Shown here piece after piece: positions 1 through 6,522 of a stretch of DNA of 29,685 nt. Source of the stretch: a virus; the IMG/VR virus record IMGVR_UViG_3300035564_000031, positions 1 through 29,685 of that record; one strand, written 5' to 3'. The position numbers and the translations under genes were made by a program. The first letter of the stretch is position 1; every line of letters starts with the position of its first letter. The notes beneath the pieces are model-generated. The model did no database searches. It saw only the letters and a program-made list of their open reading frames with translations, and was not told where the DNA came from.

Positions 1-184
1 CAACCGTTACTTCACCCGTGCGGATGATGGTAGCAACGGCTTCTTCCCATGCAGCGGTGCTATCATGGGTAGTTACATCGGCGGTATCCACCGAGATGCC
101 CGGTCCCTTGATTGCGACAATATCAGCAATAACGGTCGCGCCGTTCTTGCCGAAAGTAGTTCCAAATGCGGCGATTTTTGCCAT
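1..184 (-). CDS. Tail tube-like protein, second copy (3' part cut by window edge)
   Basis: The reading frame starts at ATG 184 behind the ribosome site GAAAGGATTGAC and stays open to the window edge, so only about 61 N-terminal residues are visible. They align closely with residues 20-75 of the protein encoded at 196-654; both contain the block KGPG..(V/L)DTADVTTHDS followed by RTGEV. The gap between the two genes is 11 bp and the ribosome site overlaps the stop codon region of the upstream gene. I infer a tandem paralogue of the tail tube protein, forming either a second tube subunit or a variant used at one end of the tail. The C-terminal half is not in view, so an added domain cannot be excluded. 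Confidence 0.75.
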   Translation of the reverse strand, partial: MAKIAAFGTTFGKNGATVIADIVAIKGPGISVDTADVTTHDSTAAWEEAVATIIRTGEVTV

Positions 185-195
185 GTCAATCCTTT

Positions 196-654
196 CTAGA
201 CAAGAGTGGGTGCGCCACTGATTTTCAGTTTCATGGATGCGGTCAGCGCCCCATCATGGGGAGCGTCAGGCTCAAAGCCTGTGACAAATGCGTTAAATGC
301 CCAGGTTGTCCGGCTACCCTCAACCGTGTCGTCATAGAAGACGATTTTGAAGCCTTCAAGCGTCTTGGCAACCATCTTGCCCAGCAGACCGTTGGAATAT
401 TTGATACTCACCGCGCTGGGGTCGTAGACAATATCAACGGACACTTCCCCGGTGCGCAAGATTGTTGCGACAAGTTCCTCGTAGGCTGAGGCACTATCAT
501 GCGTGGTCACATCTGCTGTGTCTAGCGCCAGCCCTGGGCCTTTGAGCGCGGAGATATAGGCAACGTCGCGGTAAGTCCCAGCCCCATCACCCGCCAGGGC
601 ATCTGCTTTGAGTAGTGCTCCATACGCGGCCTTTTTTCCTGCGATTGCGGTCAT
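196..654 (-). CDS. Phage major tail (tube) protein
   Basis: This 152-aa protein follows the tail completion gene in the conserved order connector, closure, gp10-like, DUF3168-like, tube, which is where siphophages encode the tail tube subunit. The middle block KGPGLALDTADVTTHDSASAY is typical of the TP901-1/lambda-type tube family, in which a beta-sandwich subunit forms hexameric rings stacked around the tape measure. The C-terminal part contains TTWAFNAFVTGFEPDAP and ends in a short beta-rich tail. The start at 654 has a good ribosome site (AGGAGCAATT). A closely related second gene follows at once. The family call comes from gene order and motif texture, not from a profile search. Confidence 0.82.
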   Translation of the reverse strand: MTAIAGKKAAYGALLKADALAGDGAGTYRDVAYISALKGPGLALDTADVTTHDSASAYEELVATILRTGEVSVDIVYDPSAVSIKYSNGLLGKMVAKTLEGFKIVFYDDTVEGSRTTWAFNAFVTGFEPDAPHDGALTASMKLKISGAPTLV

Positions 655-663
655 AATTGCTCC

Positions 664-1071
664 TTAGTACCAGATAATAAAATCCTGGCTTACCCAATAG
701 AGGGCTGTTTCCGCGTCGTTGGATGTGCGCTTGTCAGACCTCAAACATGATTGAATGGTGAATGTGTCCGCCCCGCTGGTCACAATGCCCCTAAAGCCGT
801 GCAGCGCCGTATGGATCGCCAGCCCTAACGCAACCGCGCCCTGGTAGGTTGTCGCCCATGCATCTATTTGGTAGCGGGCATAGGTCAGAGCATTTGCAAC
901 GGTTTCATCGTGAGTAGACACAATCGGCGCGGATACTTCGGTGTAGACTATCGCGGGAAAGACGGCAGTGTCCGGCAGTCTCAGCGGGTGACAGCGGGTA
1001 GAGACAAGGGCAGAAATCCCGGCGGTGTTTACCAACTTGTAGGTTAGGGCTTGCTCAATATCGATGGTCAT
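664..1071 (-). CDS. DUF3168-type tail completion / tail terminator protein
   Basis: The 135-aa protein opens with a helix (IEQALTYKLVNTAGISALV) followed by RCHPLRLPDTAVFPAIVY, then YQIDAWATTYQGAVALGLAIHTALHGF. This is the pattern of DUF3168 proteins (SPP1 gp17 / lambda gpU-like), which form the ring that closes the tail at the head-proximal end. The length matches the family. Its start overlaps the stop of the upstream gp10-like gene by ATGA, so the two are translationally coupled. It lies directly before the tail tube gene, as in many siphophages. Confidence 0.8.
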   Translation of the reverse strand: MTIDIEQALTYKLVNTAGISALVSTRCHPLRLPDTAVFPAIVYTEVSAPIVSTHDETVANALTYARYQIDAWATTYQGAVALGLAIHTALHGFRGIVTSGADTFTIQSCLRSDKRTSNDAETALYWVSQDFIIWY

Positions 1072-1523
1072 TTACCCACCGCCTTTATAAGCAACCCGCG
1101 CAAGCCGTCTGCTATTGCATCCTTGATCTCTGGCATGTGGTTATCCACGGCAGGGCGCAGGTACGGGCGGGCGGGCATGTGGACGGATTTCGTCATCACC
1201 CATTGACCCTCAACCTGAAAGCGCAAGAACTTAGCGGAGCGAGCTTTGATGATCCCGCCGAACTCGTGTATCTTGGCGTAGATCACGCCAAACACCCCCG
1301 CCTCGACAACCTTTCCATTCCTGCGTAAGCCCACATTGTTGACCATGAACCCGGTCGGATGCTTGTTTAGCTTATTCCTGATGTTGTCCTGAGCGTAGGC
1401 AACAATGATCTGGCCCCCAGCTTCAAGTGCGTCCATTGTTCGGGCACTTCGGGCAGTAACAGAAAGTTTATTCAGGTCGCGGATAAACTCATCCATGCCC
1501 TCGATGTGCGTTGATTGGGTCAT
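1068..1523 (-). CDS. HK97 gp10-family head-tail/neck protein
   Basis: The 151-aa protein carries the two hallmarks of the HK97 gp10 family: a central YAKIHEFGG motif (about residues 82-90) and a later PARPYLRPAVD motif (about 117-127). The N-terminal helix region follows an opening GMDEFIRDLNKL. Members act at the neck or upper tail, probably in tail completion. It overlaps the head-closure gene by ATGA at 1520-1523 and the DUF3168-like gene by ATGA at 1068-1071. Family recognition is strong; the exact structural role within gp10 families is less settled. Confidence 0.88.
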   Translation of the reverse strand: MTQSTHIEGMDEFIRDLNKLSVTARSARTMDALEAGGQIIVAYAQDNIRNKLNKHPTGFMVNNVGLRRNGKVVEAGVFGVIYAKIHEFGGIIKARSAKFLRFQVEGQWVMTKSVHMPARPYLRPAVDNHMPEIKDAIADGLRGLLIKAVGK

Positions 1524-1900
1524 GGCACTATCACCTGGCAGTCAACTTGCAAGCCGGACGGCCCGCGCCGGACCTCGCCAATCACCTCGTAGATGATATT
1601 GGTCACAGCCACGCCAAAGCGGTGCGTTACCTTTACGTGATCGGTACTCTTGATGCTGGTAGCAATGGGCAGGCGGATCGTTGCGTCAATGGGTGCGGCG
1701 TTCAGGTCGGTGCGTCTGTTCTCGCGCCCTGGGGTCATATTCACCCCGCAAGTGATAGCCGCGCCATCCGTGAAACTCTCGACTGGCGAACCGTAAGTGT
1801 CCAGGGTGCGGGAATAGGACTGCACAACGCAAGTGTCTTGCATCGCGGCAACCTGCCCCGTTTGCATCCTGGTCAATTCGTCGGTCGTGAACGATCTCAC
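1520..1900 (-). CDS. Head closure / head-tail adaptor protein
   Basis: A 126-aa, beta-rich protein with VVQSYSRTLDTYGSPVES near the start and a conserved end HRFGVAVTNIIYEVIGEVRRGPSG. These features match the SPP1 gp16 / HK97 gp7-like head closure family, which seals the DNA exit channel below the connector ring. It starts inside the end of the preceding connector gene (4-bp overlap, 1897-1900) and its stop overlaps the gp10-like start. The position between connector and gp10 is the canonical one. The middle segment MTPGRENRRTDLN is a common loop in these proteins. Confidence 0.78.
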   Translation of the reverse strand: MRSFTTDELTRMQTGQVAAMQDTCVVQSYSRTLDTYGSPVESFTDGAAITCGVNMTPGRENRRTDLNAAPIDATIRLPIATSIKSTDHVKVTHRFGVAVTNIIYEVIGEVRRGPSGLQVDCQVIVP

Positions 1901-2343
1901 AATGTTCCCGTCTCTCTCATGTGCGGATCAGGCTTTAGGGTGATCGTACCGGCCCGGCGCTTCGCAGCGTAATACCGGGCCTGCTTCATGCACTGCTCAT
2001 ATACCTGAGAACGGGAGTAATTACCCCCATCGGCGCTGAAATCGAAGTCAGCAGCAGGAACGGCGGCCTTTTCCATCCAGATTTGTGAGGCGGCGGCGTT
2101 CAGATCATAAGTAGGTATCCAGTCATCATTTGCAACCAGATCAAGCCAATCCATCCCCGGTACAATCACCGTAGGATCATTGCTGTCAATGGCATGGATG
2201 CGGTACGCTTCGCCGTTCTCGTCTAAGGTCGGGTAGCACTCGATAATCGTGGTAAGTAGCGTGTCGGAATAGGTGGTGACGGAGGGTTCACCAGCCATCC
2301 GGCGCAACTGCGCAATTTGAGCCGCCGTTACTGCTGTGGTCAT
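1897..2343 (-). CDS. Head-tail connector (gp6-like) adaptor protein
   Basis: The likely start is ATG 2343 (MTTAVTAAQIAQLRRMAGEP), 2 nt after the upstream stop, giving 148 aa. Starting at the longer frame (2445) would overlap the 138-aa gene by about 100 bp. The sequence begins with the typical AQLRRMAGEPS..TYSD opening, continues with a tryptophan-rich middle (DDWIPTYDLNAAASQIWMEKA) and has the late block SQVYEQCMKQARYYAAKRR. These proteins form the ring below the portal. It is the first gene of the connector, closure, gp10 and DUF3168 series. Confidence 0.75.
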   Translation of the reverse strand: MTTAVTAAQIAQLRRMAGEPSVTTYSDTLLTTIIECYPTLDENGEAYRIHAIDSNDPTVIVPGMDWLDLVANDDWIPTYDLNAAASQIWMEKAAVPAADFDFSADGGNYSRSQVYEQCMKQARYYAAKRRAGTITLKPDPHMRETGTL

Positions 2344-2345
2344 GG

Positions 2346-2762
2346 TTAGGCCAGCCGAATGTAATGCAGGTACAAATCCCCGACAAATAACGTCGAGGCT
2401 TGCGCGGCCTGCTCCCAAAAGTTCAGGTAAGTTGTAGAAGCCCATAACAAACCGCGTGGGGTTGTCGCCGCGCCTTCGCTTGCCAGGTCAGTCCCTACGA
2501 TCTTGATCATGCCAGTCGCATTGATGGCGACGGCGCTGCACAGATCGGTAGACTGCGCCCCGGTTGCGCCAATGCCAATGTCGATTGTTGCAGCATCAGC
2601 GGCAGCGGTAGAGCGATAGAGATAACCTTCGTAGATGTGAAGTAACACGCCCTCAGGGTTGAGGAATGACCCCCAAGTGTGCGCGGCTCCGGTTGCATCG
2701 CCCGTGATGTGGTATTTCAGCCATCCACTTTGGGCGTTATCGGTTGAAAGAACAGCAGCCAT
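2346..2762 (-). CDS. 138-aa putative capsid-associated protein, copy B of a tandem pair
   Basis: The protein has no domain I recognise. It has exactly the same length as its neighbour at 2775-3191 and aligns along its whole length: (M)xxxxSTDxAQxGxLKxHxTGxAT at the start, GVLL.I..G(Y/F)LY, GIGATG, ASE.AATTP.G(L/V)LW, and a shared C-terminal DLYL.YIRLA. It is alanine- and threonine-rich and probably all beta. The ribosome site is AAAGGAGGCTGAAA. Its position between the capsid block and the connector genes suggests a capsid decoration or virion surface protein; this is inference from location only. Confidence 0.72.
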   Translation of the reverse strand: MAAVLSTDNAQSGWLKYHITGDATGAAHTWGSFLNPEGVLLHIYEGYLYRSTAAADAATIDIGIGATGAQSTDLCSAVAINATGMIKIVGTDLASEGAATTPRGLLWASTTYLNFWEQAAQASTLFVGDLYLHYIRLA

Positions 2763-2774
2763 TTTCAGCCTCCT

Positions 2775-3191
2775 TTAGGCCAAACGGATGTACTGAAGGT
2801 AAAGATCAGCGACCAGCCCGGTACTCGCGGCGACGCTGTTGGTCCAGGTGAGGTAAGATGTAGCGGGCCACAGAACGCCCCAGGGGGTAGTTGCAGCCGC
2901 TTCACTTGCGCGGTCCATGCCAGTCACCAGCCACATCGTACCGGCGGCCTGGTTCATCGCAAGGGTCGCCAGAATGGTATTGGAACTGACCCCGGTTGCC
3001 CCGATCCCGACCAGCGGGACGGCAGCAGCGACGGAAGGGGTGGTAATGTACAAGAAGCCCTTGCAGATTTGCAGAAGCACACCGCAAGGGTTGTAAATCT
3101 CCCCAACCAGCCCGGCGACGGTCGCGTTTCCGGTCACATGGATTTTGAGAAATCCAGTTTGTGCGGCATCGGTCGAAATAGCAACGGTCAT
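2775..3191 (-). CDS. 138-aa putative capsid-associated protein, copy A of a tandem pair
   Basis: Paralogue of the protein encoded at 2346-2762, of equal length and with the same motif order; both end in YIRLA. The pair must have arisen by tandem duplication. The DNA has diverged enough that the copies are recognised at the protein level, which argues for selection on both. The start at 3191 overlaps the stop of the small upstream gene by ATGA. The predicted fold is beta-rich with no membrane segment. It may trimerise on the capsid or cap it, but nothing in the sequence proves this. Confidence 0.72.
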   Translation of the reverse strand: MTVAISTDAAQTGFLKIHVTGNATVAGLVGEIYNPCGVLLQICKGFLYITTPSVAAAVPLVGIGATGVSSNTILATLAMNQAAGTMWLVTGMDRASEAAATTPWGVLWPATSYLTWTNSVAASTGLVADLYLQYIRLA

Positions 3192-3361
3192 TTGGGTTTG
3201 CCTTTCTCGGCCTTAGCCGGTTCCTTTTTGGCCTTGTCGTCAACCACCAGTCCCTTAGCCAGCAGACTTTGGACTTGATCGGCCTCGAACTGTCCAGACT
3301 TGAGTTCGTCACCAGCCTTGACCACTACGCCCCATTCGGTAAAATCTTTGGTAGCTTTCAT
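3188..3361 (-). CDS. Small charged protein (57 aa) after the capsid block
   Basis: A 57-aa frame from ATG 3361 to TGA 3188. It reads MKATKDFTEWGVVVKAGDEL at the start, has a short helix (FEADQVQSLLAKGLVVDD) and ends with a lysine/alanine/glutamate tail. Its stop overlaps the next start by ATGA. Support comes from the tight spacing (3 nt after the upstream stop), the coupling, and a composition that looks like real protein. Small proteins of this kind sit near capsid genes in many phages, but their role is unknown. The ribosome site is weak. Confidence 0.68.
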   Translation of the reverse strand: MKATKDFTEWGVVVKAGDELKSGQFEADQVQSLLAKGLVVDDKAKKEPAKAEKGKPK

Positions 3362-3364
3362 GGT

Positions 3365-4315
3365 TTACCCGCTTGTCTTGATGAGGGTGTTGGAGGCGTT
3401 CGTGCCGGTGATGGAGGTGGCATATTCGCCATTGCACAGCGTTCCGTTATTGGCATGATCCCAATCGGTGGCGCCGTATTTCCAGCAGTCCACCAGGATC
3501 AGGTAAGACGAAACCGGCAGGGCTGCGCCTAAGAGGATCGCGGTCGCCAAAGTCCCGCTGCCCTCGTTGATGAACATGCAGCGGCGGAACAGGTTCAAGC
3601 GCCCAACCCCGGCGGCGGCGGCGGCGGTAACGTGAGCGTAGGTCGTCCCACCCGTCGAGGTGATAAACTGGCAGTCATCAAAGGTGGTGTGCATTGCGCC
3701 GGAAACGAACTCAACCCCAGCCTGCCCGTCAACGGTAGCGACGGTATCAACGCCAATGATGCAATCCTTGAAAGTGTTACCCGATCCTTCACCAGCAGCG
3801 CCGATTTGCAGCGAACGAGCGCCTGTTACTGCGTTACCAGAACCAAGACCGCCAGCGAACTGGCAACCCTTGAAGGTATTGCGTGATCCACTCACCAGGA
3901 CATTGACCAACCCAGCAGCGTTTGAAGTCTCATGCCAAAAGCTGAGGTTTTTCACAACGCAACCATCACCAGACCAGGTAACGAAAGGCGTGGTAGCCAG
4001 GGCAGCGCTACATTTGATGCGTGTGCGCGGCTCAGGACCGCCAGAGTTCAGACCGATCAAGTGGGTGAAATCATTCGCCCAGGTGATGACGGTCGAGGCG
4101 GTGTAGGATGTGCCATTCCCGACGAGTAGGATCACATCATTTTTCAGGGTGGTAGTCAGCGCGTAAGCGGCATCAATCCCGGCTAATGGTTGATCCCATT
4201 TCAAGCCCGAATTGCTGTTGTTGCCATTGACGGCATCAACCACAAAAATCTTACTGCCCTTCGAGCGAGGAACATCTACCAGGGCATATTCAACACTAGG
4301 CGGAAAGAGTGACAT
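3365..4315 (-). CDS. Parallel beta-helix-like protein next to the capsid gene
   Basis: The 316-aa protein begins with a linker (residues 1-22) and then IFVVDAVNGNNSNSGLKWDQP, the opening usual for right-handed beta-helix proteins. Repeating turns follow: FVTWSGDGCVVKNLSFWHE, LVSGSRNTFKGCQF, GSGNTFKDCIIG, HTTFDDCQFITS and LNLFRRCMFINE. The periodic F(K/D)(G/D)C pattern is what stacked beta-helix coils look like. The ribosome site GGAGGTTCCAAA is strong. Its place immediately after the major capsid gene, far from the tail fibre region, suggests a capsid fibre or decoration rather than a tailspike. An enzymatic role is possible, but no catalytic residues were recognised. Confidence 0.7.
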   Translation of the reverse strand: MSLFPPSVEYALVDVPRSKGSKIFVVDAVNGNNSNSGLKWDQPLAGIDAAYALTTTLKNDVILLVGNGTSYTASTVITWANDFTHLIGLNSGGPEPRTRIKCSAALATTPFVTWSGDGCVVKNLSFWHETSNAAGLVNVLVSGSRNTFKGCQFAGGLGSGNAVTGARSLQIGAAGEGSGNTFKDCIIGVDTVATVDGQAGVEFVSGAMHTTFDDCQFITSTGGTTYAHVTAAAAAGVGRLNLFRRCMFINEGSGTLATAILLGAALPVSSYLILVDCWKYGATDWDHANNGTLCNGEYATSITGTNASNTLIKTSG

Positions 4316-4357
4316 TTTGGAACCTCCGATTATTGGTTCAGTTCTATGGTGTGCAGA

Positions 4358-5332
4358 TTACGGAACCAGCACAGAGAAGGGGAAGCGGGTCGCGGCCACT
4401 GCCTGCATCCGGTTGATCGGGTTCGGCATGGCGAAGCCCAGGCGGATCACGGCGCGGAGAGCAACCATATCCTGTTGGAACAGGTTGTAGACAATCGCCC
4501 CGCCCGCGTCCTGAATAACGCCTTCGGTCGCAATCGTGAAGGTGATGTCCTGGCGCATGGCGTAGACCAACTGATCCCACTGGCCGGAAATGGTCGTGCA
4601 AGTCGCGGCAACCATCGAACCGTCAGTCGGGAAGTAGATGGGAGTTCCATCCAGTTCATAGCGGGTCGAGTCCTGCATGTTGGTCTTGAAGATCGGATTT
4701 CCCAAACCGTCGCGCACATTGCGGAGCGCACCACGGACGGCGGGATGGGCAACGGTCCCGGTCACGGAGAAGCCATTCGCTTCCACCGCGCCGAAAGTGC
4801 CCACAGCGCCCGCGCCATTGATGCCCAGGATCGCTTCGTACAGGTCGGTATAAGCCGCAACGTGCAGTTCAGTACCGGCGGCAATCGCGCCAGCCACCAG
4901 GCCAGCCGAACCGTTCAGGTTCACGGTCCAGGTTGCGGGGATGTTGGTTCCGTAGAGCAGCGCATTGGTAACGGCAACGGAAATCGCTTCTTCCATCTGA
5001 GGCCTAACTTCGGTCCAGATCGGGAAGCCGCTGTCATCAAGGACAGCCTGGGGAATGGGCACGATCACGGCCAATTCCTCAGCGTCAATGAACCGGTTTG
5101 CCCAGTTCACTTCACTGGTCTGTTTGAGGCCGGTATCACCTGCCACAAAGTAAGCGGTGGCGAGGGCGGACATGACCGGCATACGGCGCTGATTGGTGCT
5201 CATGTTCGGCAGCCGTTTAGCAAGCTGCATGATGGGGTTTTTCGTGACTACGCCGGTCAGGATTTGGTTCGACATTTCCAGCGGAACCAGAGAGGCGGCA
5301 TCAGCACGGGAAACAATGTTGTTGTAAGGCAT
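4358..5332 (-). CDS. Major capsid protein, HK97 fold
   Basis: A 324-aa protein encoded right after the scaffold gene. It has the usual HK97-family pattern: an N-terminal arm (residues 1-45), then RRMPVMSALATAYFVAGD, the E-loop/P-domain segment TSEVNWANRFIDAEELAVIVPIP, and the long spine helix beginning WTEVRPQMEEAISVAVTNALLYG. The C-terminal part contains QDITFTIATEGVIQDAGG and a closing VALRAVIRLGFAMPNP. No large N-terminal delta domain is present, which agrees with a separate scaffold. The ribosome site is TAGGAGTATAGAA. Confidence 0.92.
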   Translation of the reverse strand: MPYNNIVSRADAASLVPLEMSNQILTGVVTKNPIMQLAKRLPNMSTNQRRMPVMSALATAYFVAGDTGLKQTSEVNWANRFIDAEELAVIVPIPQAVLDDSGFPIWTEVRPQMEEAISVAVTNALLYGTNIPATWTVNLNGSAGLVAGAIAAGTELHVAAYTDLYEAILGINGAGAVGTFGAVEANGFSVTGTVAHPAVRGALRNVRDGLGNPIFKTNMQDSTRYELDGTPIYFPTDGSMVAATCTTISGQWDQLVYAMRQDITFTIATEGVIQDAGGAIVYNLFQQDMVALRAVIRLGFAMPNPINRMQAVAATRFPFSVLVP

Positions 5333-5342
5333 TTCTATACTC

Positions 5343-5882
5343 CTATCGCCTGCCCGCCTTCTGGCGGATCATGGCATCCATGTTGGAAGGTACATTGGTT
5401 GCCCCTGTCCCGTTCCCTGCGTTCCCCTGGGGGGGAGATAAGAACAGTTCGGGGTATTCGGTCTTTAGCGCGGCGAAGTCGCAATTACCCTTGCCGTCGA
5501 TCATGTCGGCTTGCTGTGCGGCCATAAATGCCAGTTTGAGGTTTCTCACCCCTGCGGCATGGGCCTTGTCCTGAAAAGCGGCTTGCTTTTCGAGGGCGTT
5601 TAGCTTGTCGGCCTGCTCAGTAAGCGCCTTTTGTGCATCGCTGCCTGCCTCTGCCTTTTTCGCCAAATCCCTTAGCGATTTCTCGGCTTCCGTGCGGGCC
5701 TTGCGTTCGCTATCCAAGGCGCTCTTTAGTCCAGCGGTATGACTTGTGTAAAGACCCTTGATTTCTTCGGGTTGCGCTTCGAGGAACTTATCCCAACTCT
5801 CAGGCATCGCGCCTTGATTGGTGGTGTTCTGTTCCTGGTTCGTTTGGGTGGTATCACCCTGGGTATTCGTCTGGTCTGGCAT
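5343..5882 (-). CDS. Capsid scaffolding protein
   Basis: A 179-aa hydrophilic protein. It has a disordered Gln/Asn/Thr-rich N-terminus (residues 1-26), a long charged coiled coil (about 55-105, rich in KARTEAEKSLRDLAKKAEA-like heptads) and a basic C-terminal end (MIRQKAGRR) that would bind the capsid interior. This is the layout of gp20-type phage scaffolds, and it lies directly upstream of the capsid gene. The ribosome site GGGGCGAG belongs to a repeated leader motif. A transcription terminator stands just upstream, so a separate promoter or read-through must supply its mRNA. Confidence 0.88.
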   Translation of the reverse strand: MPDQTNTQGDTTQTNQEQNTTNQGAMPESWDKFLEAQPEEIKGLYTSHTAGLKSALDSERKARTEAEKSLRDLAKKAEAGSDAQKALTEQADKLNALEKQAAFQDKAHAAGVRNLKLAFMAAQQADMIDGKGNCDFAALKTEYPELFLSPPQGNAGNGTGATNVPSNMDAMIRQKAGRR

Positions 5883-5909
5883 CTCGCCCCTTTTGGCATC
5901 TCGCCATTG
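5878..5909 (-). repeat. Leader repeat pair (GGCGAGATGCC), scaffold side
   Basis: Two copies of GGCGAGATGCC read on the minus strand, at 5895-5905 and 5878-5888. The second contains the scaffold start codon. The first lies in ACAATGGCGAGATGCCAAAA, which matches the leader of the gene at 6038-6295 over about 22 bp. See the partner pair at 6311-6341. Confidence 0.85.
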
Positions 5910-5911
5910 TG

Positions 5912-5946
5912 AAATAAAAAAAGCGGCCTTTTGGAAGGACCGCTTT
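5912..5946 (-). terminator. Rho-independent terminator, leftward
   Basis: Read leftward, AAAGCGG-T-CCTT pairs with AAGG-CCGCTTT around a 4-nt loop, leaving one bulged base. The hairpin is followed by TTTTTTTATTT. It lies about 90 bp after the stop of the HTH/zinc gene and just before the scaffold gene, so it would stop transcripts entering from the portal side. Confidence 0.82.
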
Positions 5947-6037
5947 CATGGTGATCCTTACAAAAGACCGCTGGTTTCCCGGTGGCAATATTTAGTTTTG
6001 CTTACCTTATACTATTATAACGCCTATGACAATACGG

Positions 6038-6295
6038 TTATATTTCCTTCCCACAATGCGGGCAGAACTTGGGCGTTGGCTTCGCTACTGGCAGTGGTGG
6101 AAGCCACGGCATCCGCGTTCCCATCTCAGCGGCATGGGCCAGACTTGCGGAGATTGCTACTAGCGCCTGCATCCCTGCGAATAATGGCCTTTTGGAATTG
6201 CAATACTTTCTGATTGTGCCTTCACTCTCCCCCGTGAGCATGTGAATTACATTGACATTGTTGGCATACTGCTTGCTTTGATCGAATATCCCCAT
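6038..6295 (-). CDS. Small HTH / zinc-ribbon protein with its own terminator
   Basis: The 85-aa protein has a segment VIHMLTGESEGTIRKYCNSK (about residues 16-35) that looks like the recognition part of a helix-turn-helix, and a C-terminal half ribbon FCPHCGKEI (C78, C81) like those closing many phage zinc proteins. The ribosome site AAAGGAGATGCACC is strong. It interrupts the head operon between the Mu F-like gene and the scaffold, is preceded by a candidate promoter and followed by a terminator, and is bracketed by copies of a leader repeat. This is the layout of a moron: a gene with independent control. Its target is unknown. Confidence 0.68.
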   Translation of the reverse strand: MGIFDQSKQYANNVNVIHMLTGESEGTIRKYCNSKRPLFAGMQALVAISASLAHAAEMGTRMPWLPPLPVAKPTPKFCPHCGKEI

Positions 6296-6310
6296 TGGTG
6301 CATCTCCTTT

Positions 6311-6341
6311 GGCATCTCGCCATAGTTGTCGGCATCTCGCC
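6311..6341 (-). repeat. Leader repeat pair (GGCGAGATGCC), HTH gene side
   Basis: Two further copies of GGCGAGATGCC (minus strand) at 6331-6341 and 6311-6321, 20 bp apart, between the candidate promoter and the start at 6295. The gene-proximal copy sits in ACTATGGCGAGATGCCAAAGG, nearly identical to the scaffold leader. They could be operators, or the ends of an inserted cassette. Confidence 0.82.
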
Positions 6342-6344
6342 GGT

Positions 6345-6380
6345 TTGATTGATTATACAGTCATTACCGTAAATGTTTCG
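6345..6380 (-). promoter_or_regulatory. Candidate promoter for the HTH/zinc gene
   Basis: A perfect TATAAT on the minus strand at 6352-6357, preceded by TGACTG. The -35 region is poor (GAAACA at a 16-bp spacer is the best match). The predicted transcription start falls right at the first GGCGAGATGCC repeat. Confidence 0.4.
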
Positions 6381-6522
6381 GCTGTTTACTTCGTTCAATG
6401 TCCAAATAATCTTCTAATGCTCCAAGTGCGATTAGTAAGGCCTGCCGTACAGCAAGTAATAATATGCGTGTTCGTGTTTCAGGAGCTACGCACTCGTGTG
6501 AATGGCGCAAAGCCTCCATCAT
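6364..6522 (-). CDS. Small helical protein (52 aa) coupled to the head morphogenesis gene
   Basis: The frame runs from ATG 6522, overlapping the upstream TGA as ATGA, to TAA 6364. The protein starts MMEALRHSHECVAPETRTRI, continues as a leucine/alanine-rich helix (LLLAVRQALLIALGALEDYL) and ends with a basic tail. The helix is amphipathic, with acidic residues at its end, more like a packing helix than a membrane anchor. Coupling and composition make it a likely gene although it is only 52 codons. Function unknown. Confidence 0.65.
   Translation of the reverse strand: MMEALRHSHECVAPETRTRILLLAVRQALLIALGALEDYLDIERSKQPKHLR

Noticed and set aside
1511-1972. A 153-codon plus-strand frame
   Set aside because: Antisense to head closure and connector genes that carry clear family motifs.
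2344-2445. Longer start for the connector gene at 2445
   Set aside because: It would overlap the 138-aa gene by 100 bp; ATG 2343 lies 2 nt after that gene's stop.
4346-5527. A 393-codon open frame on the plus strand
   Set aside because: It lies antisense to the major capsid and scaffold genes, has no ribosome site, and reads as low-quality His/Arg/Gly-rich sequence. It is a by-product of capsid codon use.
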